Positions 54,256 through 59,908 of a DNA stretch of 59,908 nucleotides are shown here, piece by piece; the stretch's first letter is position 1, and the number at the start of each line of letters is the position of its first letter. This DNA comes from Mycobacterium uberis. Lineage in GTDB: Bacteria > Actinomycetota > Actinomycetes > Mycobacteriales > Mycobacteriaceae. Both the position numbers and the translations under genes were made by a program. The notes under the pieces were generated by a model. The model made no database searches and had not been told where the DNA came from. It worked only from the letters and a program-made list of their open reading frames with translations. The DNA lies in NCBI RefSeq assembly GCF_003408705.1, contig NZ_QAYL01000024.1:1-59908 (forward strand), written 5' to 3'.

Positions 54256-55236
54256 TTACGGCAGCAGCACGACCGAGCCGATGGTCTTGCGGGCCTGCAG
54301 ATCTTCATGAGCGCGGGCGGCGTCGGATAGCGGGTAGCGTCCGCTGACTTTGATGCTGACGGCTTCGCGGCTGATTGCGTTGAACAGCTCATTGGCTCGC
54401 CAGTTAAACTCCTCGCCAGTGCGGATGAAATGGGCCAGCGTTGGCCGGGTGAGGTAGATTGAGCCGGCGGCGTTGAGACGCTGCGGATCGACAGGTGCAA
54501 CGGGTCCGCTGGCTGCACCGAACAGTGCTAGTGTCCCGCGGATAGCCAGGCTGGCGAGGCTGGCGTCGAAGGTGGTGGCGCCTACGCCATCATAAACCGC
54601 TGCCACACCGGCACCTCCGGTAAGTGCTCGAATCTGCTGGCCGAATTGGGCGTCGTCGTCGGGGTAGGAGAGCACTTCGTCGGCTCCGGCCGCCTTGGAC
54701 AGCCGTGCTTTTTCCGCATTCGAGACGGTGGTGATGACCCGCGCACCGAGATGAGTAGCCCACTGAGTCAAGATTAAACCGACGCCGCCAGCGCCGGCGT
54801 GTACCAGTACAGTGTCACTGTTTCGCACTACATACACCGACTTTATCAGGTAGTGGGCGGTCAGGCCCTTTAGTAGTACCGACGCTGCCATCTCAGAAGT
54901 TACTCCGTCTGGCACCTTGGCGGTTAAAAATGCTGGCGCAGTGGCGAATTCAGCGTAGCCGCCGTTAGCCGTGGCACTGACTACCCGGTCACCTACGCCG
55001 ACACCGTTGATGTCGGTGCCCTCGCCAGTAGCAACGACAGTGCCGCATACTTCCGAGCCCAGGATGAACGGTACAGGGCGGGGATACTGCCCTGAGCGGA
55101 AATAGGTGTCGATGAAGTTGACGCCGATGGCTTCGGTCTTGATCAGCAGCTCGCCGTGACATGGGCTGGGTTGCGGTTTGTCGACATAGCGCAAGACTTC
55201 AGGACCGCCAGTTTCGACGACTTCGATTGCATGCAT
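54256..55236 (-). CDS. qor: NADPH:quinone oxidoreductase (zinc-less MDR)
   Basis: A zeta-crystallin-type medium-chain reductase that reduces quinones with NADPH. Features are the GroES-like N-terminal part (GELLIKTEAIGVNFIDTYFR, GSEVCGTVVATGEGTDINGV), the Rossmann nucleotide motif VLVHAGAGGVGLILTQWATH, DGVGATTFDASLASLAIRGT, and the end RKTIGSVVLLP. The zinc-binding cysteines of alcohol dehydrogenases are absent, as expected. The ATG at 55236 gives 326 residues and matches the M. tuberculosis start MHAIEV. An ATG or other start at 55260 adds eight unconserved residues. The physiological quinone is not known. Confidence 0.92.
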   Translation of the reverse strand: MHAIEVVETGGPEVLRYVDKPQPSPCHGELLIKTEAIGVNFIDTYFRSGQYPRPVPFILGSEVCGTVVATGEGTDINGVGVGDRVVSATANGGYAEFATAPAFLTAKVPDGVTSEMAASVLLKGLTAHYLIKSVYVVRNSDTVLVHAGAGGVGLILTQWATHLGARVITTVSNAEKARLSKAAGADEVLSYPDDDAQFGQQIRALTGGAGVAAVYDGVGATTFDASLASLAIRGTLALFGAASGPVAPVDPQRLNAAGSIYLTRPTLAHFIRTGEEFNWRANELFNAISREAVSIKVSGRYPLSDAARAHEDLQARKTIGSVVLLP

Positions 55237-55421
55237 GTGGCTAGCATGCCCCGGGAGCACGAAGCTCGCGCAGCCAGACTTCTTCTATCCCCGCATTGTG
55301 TTGGCGGGTTCTCGTCAGCAGGTCGCCGGTACCGGCAATGATGCCGGGTTCGTTCCGGTGTTGCGACGCCGTGGCCTGCATATCTGGTGATTGTCCTGGT
55401 AAAATTATTAAATTATGTCGC

Positions 55422-55884
55422 ATGGACCTGGTGATCCTGCGGACTATCCGTGACTATGCCGAGCAGCCCTACGAGTTCTTGGCCTTGACCACTGGCGTGC
55501 CCAATCTGCTGAACCCACCCGCCGTCGTCGCGTGGAATATCGACCGGCGTTACCTGGAGGACCTGGAAAATCGAGGGGTGTCAACGGTGTTTGGGGAGGT
55601 TTTCGCACCAGGCGATCGGATCCGGTTGGCTGTGTACCAGCCCTGTTTTTGTTAGCCTGACCGTTGGCACTGGCGCACGGCGTTGCAACGACTGGTCGGC
55701 GGCTACCTATGTAGCCGAACTGCACCCGGGTGGCCAAACCGTTCTCGTGCAACCGGGCGGATCGGGTGAAGGAGCGGTATTGATCTTCATCGGTGGTGTG
55801 CCGTCGTACGCGTTTACCAAACAGGACATCTTGATTCAGGCTGAGCCCGACTTCGAATCCGGTCTACTGCAACCGCCGCGCTAG
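55422..55884 (+). pseudogene. Conserved hypothetical (Rv1455-like position), frameshifted
   Basis: The ATG at 55422 gives MDLVILRTIRDYAEQPYEFL then ALTTGVPNLLNPPAVVAWNI and DRRYLEDLENRGVSTVFGEV, ending at a stop at 55655. From about 55.65 kb a shifted frame goes on: FVSLTVGTGARRCNDWSAAT, YVAELHPGGQTVLVQPGGSG, EGAVLIFIGGVPSYAFTKQD and ending GLLQPPR at 55884. The two halves read like one protein of about 150 residues or a remnant of a longer one. I do not know the family. M. tuberculosis Rv1455 lies in this spot and direction, between qor and ctaA, so it is the likely ortholog. Confidence 0.5.
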
Positions 55885-56034
55885 CGGCTGCGGTCCCGAG
55901 GTGAGTATCGACGTGGGCGAGTTGTTGTACGCGTGTGTTCACGTGCTCGGTAGCTGCCGGAAGCCTCGGATGCTGGAACTGCAGCTGGTGGAGCCTTCGC
56001 TGGGCTGGTAACGATTGAACGCCGGTACCCGTGA

Positions 56035-56066
56035 CCACGCCCAATGCGAGTTCGCATTGGGCGTGG
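56035..56066 (-). terminator. Strong hairpin after ctaA
   Basis: A perfect 15-bp stem (CCACGCCCAATGCGA at 56035-56049, complement at 56052-56066) leaves a two-base loop, relaxing to four or more bases in RNA. It begins two bases after the ctaA stop (56069 on the minus strand), a clear terminator position. No U-tract follows, as is usual in mycobacteria. Confidence 0.8.
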
Positions 56067-56068
56067 AA

Positions 56069-57037
56069 TCAGCATGCGGGTGTCTCGGGCTTGATCCGTT
56101 TTCGCAACCGGGTTCGCATTGAGGCCCATAGTGCAGCGGTAGCCGCGGTGCACGCGGCGGCTCCAGCCACATGGACTGCGACTAGGGCGGCAGGCACCCC
56201 GGTAAAGTATTGCGTGGTGCCAACAGCGGTCTGTGCGCAAACCAGAGCGAGCAATATGGCGAGTCGCACCAGGATAACTCGGGTGGCGCCGACTGCCAAC
56301 AGCCTGATGCCCAGCCCAACCAGCAGTACAAGGTAGGTGATTAACAACGAAGAATGTAGGTGCACTAGGGTGGCGATCTCGACTCTTAGCCGCGGAACCG
56401 TCCGGCTGGGACTGCGGTCTCCCGCGTGCGGGCCGGCAGCCGTCACCAGTGTACCGGTCACCAGAACCACCGCCAGATTTACTGCGGTCAGAGCTGTCAG
56501 TGCGCGCAGCGACCGGTTTACTCGCTCATGGGCACTTCCACCGTCGGGTTCACCTACCTTGACGTAGAGCAACATTGCCAGCCATACTGCGCTCATCGAT
56601 GTCAGTAGATGTATGGTGACTGTCCACCACAGCAGCTTGGTAAGCACGGTAATGCCGCCGATGACCGCCTGCAGCACCACCGAGATTGGCATCAGCCACG
56701 CATAGACCATAACTTCGGTGCGTCGTCGCGCCCGGGTAACGGCCAAAACGGCCAGCACTGCGACGATAAACACCGCGATACTAACCATCCGGTTACCGAA
56801 CTCGACTGCCTGGTGGACCCGTGGTACCTCGGCGATGGCGACTGGGGTGAAGCTACCCGGAAAACACTGCGGCCAGGTGGGACAACCCAGCCCGGACGCC
56901 GTGACTCGAACGACTGCGCCGGTGACGGCAATACAGCCTTGGGTGAGGATGACGGTCGCGGCAATGACCCGCTGCGCACGCAGACTAGCGTTGGGAAGCA
57001 GGTCGACTAACCACAACAGCACTCGTACGGCAGGCAC
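56069..57037 (-). CDS. ctaA: Heme A synthase (COX15/CtaA)
   Basis: Membrane enzyme that oxidises heme O to heme A for cytochrome aa3 oxidase. It has eight predicted helices in two four-helix halves. The cysteine pair of the first outer loop is present (Cys52 and Cys58 in GLGCPTWPQCFPG). The heme-ligand histidines are in RVHQAVEFGNR (His75), VTIHLLTSM, LVHLHSSLLI and LVAVHVAGAAA. M. tuberculosis Rv1456c was first annotated as an antibiotic ABC transporter, but these motifs make CtaA clear. It works after CtaB (53316-54218). The 322-residue length is normal. M. tuberculosis has the ABC-transporter genes Rv1457c-Rv1458c upstream; I see no trace of these. Confidence 0.92.
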   Translation of the reverse strand: MPAVRVLLWLVDLLPNASLRAQRVIAATVILTQGCIAVTGAVVRVTASGLGCPTWPQCFPGSFTPVAIAEVPRVHQAVEFGNRMVSIAVFIVAVLAVLAVTRARRRTEVMVYAWLMPISVVLQAVIGGITVLTKLLWWTVTIHLLTSMSAVWLAMLLYVKVGEPDGGSAHERVNRSLRALTALTAVNLAVVLVTGTLVTAAGPHAGDRSPSRTVPRLRVEIATLVHLHSSLLITYLVLLVGLGIRLLAVGATRVILVRLAILLALVCAQTAVGTTQYFTGVPAALVAVHVAGAAACTAATAALWASMRTRLRKRIKPETPAC

Positions 57038-57599
57038 TGTCCGATCGTAGGGCCGTGAAAACCCTACTTGGCAGTAGGGGATTAATATGGTCGGGTGTCA
57101 CATGTCCGCATACTGGCTCAGTCTCCGCCAGCAGTTGCCTAATTCACCAGCTAGATGAACCGTTTAGCGTGAGTGTCTCGGTGGGCGTCTTTCCAGCAAG
57201 CTCACGACAGTGTTGTTGCGCTTTAGGGACTACGGGTCCGGTTAGGTGGTCACTCACTGGTGGGCTGGCTGCTTAGTCAGTAAGCGGTGATCAGCAGAAC
57301 ACGCGCTATAACCTCTACGCACATCCGCAGATTGAGTGACTGTTGCCAGGTCAAAAAATGATGTGTTTTGCAGTGACGGCTGTGAGATGGGATTCCGGCT
57401 GATCGGTGATGGCATGTGCATTGTGCACCATTGTTGTGTTGTGGCGGTTTGGGCGGATTTACCCTATTAGTGTCGTCACACAGCGGTCATCATTTGCTGC
57501 AGTTCGTTCCGGCAACGCAGTCTGTACACAATCAGGTTGTGGGACCGCGTTAACGGCCGGTGATCGTGGTTGGCAGTTGGCTTGAGTTGCGTTAGGAGG
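57038..57599. other. No recognisable gene
   Basis: The region upstream of ctaA carries no frame with a family match. The ABC transporter genes Rv1457c and Rv1458c of M. tuberculosis should lie here but were not found, so M. tuberculosis gene order ends at ctaA. Confidence 0.45.
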
Positions 57600-57935
57600 A
57601 CACCGATATCGCATCGCTTTTTCCCATTCCCTGTGGGGCAACGGCCAAATGAGAAGCACTCGGGGCGACAGCCGGCGACCTGCAAGGCATCGGTGCACAG
57701 CTGGTTGCTAGTGATGTCTCGGTGATGAACGGTATTGTTTTTGTGGCCGTCGATGATTAAGGCGGTACGTTTCAACGCGCAAGATGATCTTTACCAGGCG
57801 ATAGTTGCTGAAGCCGTGGTGCTGCATGAGCGGCTTGTCAACTTCGTTGCTATAGATGCGGATTTCTATGCCGACATTGAGACTGCCAACACGACTGTAA
57901 TGGAGGTTTCGGAAGCTGCCACTAGAATAACGTCC
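57600..57935 (+). pseudogene. PE-family protein, frameshifted
   Basis: Two plus-strand frames make one PE domain. The first has EALGATAGDLQGIGAQLVAS then DVSVMNGIVFVAVDD. After a frameshift near 57.76 kb the second reads VRFNAQDDLYQAIVAEAVVL, HERLVNFVAIDADFYADIET and ANTTVMEVSEA. This follows the PE order '..LQGIGAQL..ALF.AQA..YQA..AEAV..HERFV....YA..E.AN'. The start and tail are lost. It is a dead type VII secretion substrate. Confidence 0.65.
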
Positions 57936-59008
57936 GGTGGATTGTCATCGACAATAATAGCCCGCAGGTTTTCCTGGGCCATAGCGCTCCACAGGTGTTC
58001 GGTTCTCCCGAACTGAAGGGCTCTCTGTCGCTGTCCGGTTATCCTGAATTGATGGACTCGATATGGACGTCATCATCAAGGACAACTCTCAACTACGAGT
58101 AGTTTTGAGTTTACATAGAGTTATGACTTAAAGCGGTTGCCTTTCAACGTACTTGAGGTTAAATAATCTCTTGACGCACGAGGAGGTTATGGATCAGGTG
58201 ATGAGGGCGGCTTGCCAATAGTTTAGTGGGTGTGCTTCTGCTGGACGATCATGTTGCGTAGATTCCATTAGACGTTGCACCGGAAACGAGCCTGATTTTG
58301 GATAATCTCTGGCCAACGTGGAGCTACGGTGCCGGCGACACCAGCGGAGCTGAGAGCAGATGAGCCGTAGCTGACGTAGTTCGCTCACTAGAGCCAGGTC
58401 GGTGCAATGGTCCTGGGCAGGCCTGGCTTAGTCATCGATTGTGCTGCCGCTCACACTGTTTGTATACTTTTCGCTGCCGTATGCACCTGTTTTCCGCACG
58501 CGAATGCATTTTGCTAGTACTTGCTAATATGGCATATTTCGCTTAACAAAATGATCTACCTTTAATGTGATGGCCTTTTGTCATAACTGTTAGGGTGAAC
58601 CGGAGTGCTGTGCCGTTTCTCACGCATGAGATATTACGCTTTGCATATCGTTATATCTTTTTCGTCCATTTCTTTTTGTGTTTCTCTTGTGTGGTGGTTG
58701 CGTGGTGTGATTCCGGTTTATTGATGACGGTGTGTGTACTTTATACCGTGATGGGTTTTCGTCTGTACTGATTCGGAGTAATTGCACTCTATTGACTGAG
58801 CAGGTGCATGACTTTTTCACCCTTGTTGTTAGTTGGTTACGACGGTTTGAGTGAATTTTTCCTGTTGGCGAATTCGCGCAATAGTTTCCATTTGCTGCAG
58901 CTCGGCACCAACAATGCATTCGATGTTCATAGCGTATGCGCTGATGCGTTGGTTTATGAGAGCTCAGCCGTGGCTGCTGGGTGAATACCTGATGGAGAAG
59001 TGGCGAAT
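57936..59008. other. No gene; contains an AT-rich stretch
   Basis: No family match in any frame. From about 58.44 to 58.88 kb the DNA is clearly richer in A and T than the genes around it, with runs such as ATATCTTTTTCG and TTTCTTTTTGTG. It may be a promoter region for the PE/PPE pair that follows, or decayed or foreign DNA. Confidence 0.45.
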
Positions 59009-59064
59009 GTGACGCTGCAGATGGTATCTGAGGGCCTGGCGTCGGCGCAGCTGACTCAGCTGTG
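59009..59064 (+). pseudogene. PE remnant, start of a PE/PPE pair
   Basis: A GTG at 59009 with a good GGAGAAG ribosome site opens VTLQMVSEGLASAQLTQL and then a stop. The start matches PE5/PE15-type proteins (MTLRVVPEGLAAAS). The other roughly 80 residues are gone and a PPE gene follows at once, so the PE lost most of its length by deletion. Confidence 0.6.
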
Positions 59065-59710
59065 ATTTATGCGACGGATGATGTCGTGCCAACAACGCCG
59101 GTTTGGATTGCTTTGCCATCGGAGGTGCATTCGGCTCTGCTGAGTGCAGATCCGAGCATTGCTGAGCTGCCATCGGCGGCTACGGCATGGACCGGCTTCT
59201 GAGCGTCGAGTATGCTTCAGCAGCAGAAAAACTCTCACCGTGGTCCTAGATATGGTCCAGACTGGGGCGTGGCAGGGCTCTAGCGCGGAGAGTTATGTGG
59301 CCGCTAACATGCTTTATTTGGCTTGGTTGACCCAGGTCGGTGTCGATAGCTGGAAGGCGGCCGCTCAGCATGAGGCCGCTGCGGGCGCGTTGGTGGTGAC
59401 GAATTTCTTTGGGATCAACACGATCCCGATCACGCTTCATGAGGTCGACTATGTGTGAATGTGACTCCGAGCTGCTACCTTCACGAGCGTCTACGATGCT
59501 TTGGCGCATACAGCGGTGGCTTCGACGCCGCACACCACGCCGGCACCAGTCATCATCAAATCCTGTGTCGGTGAGGCTGGTAATGGCGTGACTAACGCAA
59601 CTGAGATCGCTCCCGGCTTTGAACCGGCATTTTGGATCTTGCTTTCGGCGACTTGTCCTAACGGCCTTATTTGGGTTTGTGCTGTGCGCGAGCCTGTTTT
59701 TGCTTTTTAG
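59062..59710 (+). pseudogene. PPE-family protein (PPE4/PPE20-like), decayed
   Basis: Pieces in several frames follow the PPE domain: [35 protein letters not shown] with a stop, [40 protein letters not shown] and [20 protein letters not shown]. The WxG-type turn is the AWQG. About 25 residues between AAAQHEAA and LVVTNFFG (the usual YTAALAAMPTLAELAANH stretch) are deleted. A further frame gives ATFTSVYDALAHTAVASTPH, then TTPAPVIIKSCVGEAGNG. The sequence is closest to PPE4/PPE20, partners of PE5/PE15, which in PPE4's case belongs to the ESX-3 locus. The partner PE is also broken just upstream. Confidence 0.75.
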
Positions 59711-59908
59711 GCGGGTCTGTGTTGTTGCTAGACGCATTATTTTTTGTGTTGTCTAGTTTTGATTTGCTAGATTAACGATAGCGATCATACGCTTTGCGGT
59801 AAGGCTACTAATTGGTGCTGTTCTTTTGACCGCTGGCGGTATTTGGAAATTTAGTGTCTTGGATGGACTGTTCTTGGTTTCGCGTTGACCGATGCCGAGG
59901 TGATCGTG

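Overview
The window looks like part of the chromosome of a leprosy-group mycobacterium. Protein sequences and gene order follow the Mycobacterium tuberculosis stretch from mihF (Rv1388) to ctaA (Rv1456c). The intact genes are high-GC, mycobacterial in sequence and often start at GTG or TTG. Between them lie long tracts of frameshifted, stop-riddled or deleted genes, the reductive pattern known from M. leprae, M. lepromatosis and M. uberis. The ppc gene is broken here. As I recall, M. leprae keeps an intact ppc, so a relative of M. leprae is more likely than M. leprae itself. This is inference.

Layout. 1-2.3 kb: no intact gene, but one remnant of an IS3-type transposase orfA. 2.3-6.3 kb: mihF, gmk, rpoZ, coaBC, metK. 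6.4-8.1 kb: decayed minus-strand genes (a PNPOx-like flavoprotein, nlhH, lipI). 8.1-11.0 kb: a YhhN-type membrane protein and the helicase-motif-less PriA. 11.0-13.0 kb: a MarR regulator with palindromes upstream, one intact SAM methyltransferase and one decayed. 13.1-17.3 kb: fmt, rsmB-like, rpe, ribD, overlapping. 17.3-19.5 kb: the P55 exporter and lprG, coupled on the minus strand. 19.7-22.7 kb: ribE, ribBA, ribH and a PH-domain membrane protein. 22.7-26.8 kb: a large decayed PknK-like kinase/STAND-ATPase regulator and unassigned DNA. 26.8-31.7 kb: uvrC-rapZ-yvcK-whiA. 31.9-36.6 kb: pseudogenes (WS/DGAT acyltransferase, PE, DUF3556 membrane protein). 36.6-39.0 kb: a surviving secreted Pro/Val-rich protein and an L,D-transpeptidase. 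39.4-43.4 kb: gap-pgk-tpiA and secG. 43.4-46.1 kb: ppc pseudogene. 46.1-53.0 kb: minus-strand pentose-phosphate operon tkt-tal-zwf-opcA-pgl plus an Rv1444c-like gene. 53.3-57.0 kb: ctaB, qor, a decayed Rv1455-like gene, ctaA. 57-59.9 kb: PE and PE/PPE remnants in partly AT-rich DNA.

The surviving genes form a minimal set: lower glycolysis, oxidative and non-oxidative pentose phosphate steps, riboflavin synthesis, CoA and S-adenosylmethionine synthesis, initiator tRNA formylation, excision repair, heme A synthesis for cytochrome oxidase, and a few envelope functions (P55/LprG, SecG, L,D-transpeptidase). The lost genes are mainly lipid esterases, an acyltransferase, PE/PPE proteins, a signalling kinase and PEP carboxylase.

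I found no convincing new multi-gene system. The most interesting signals are evolutionary: the decayed ppc, a fused nlhH deletion, a probable small inversion before gap, a lost pgl stop codon, a Lys-to-Met change beside the GAPDH active site, and palindromes likely to be the operator of the MarR regulator.
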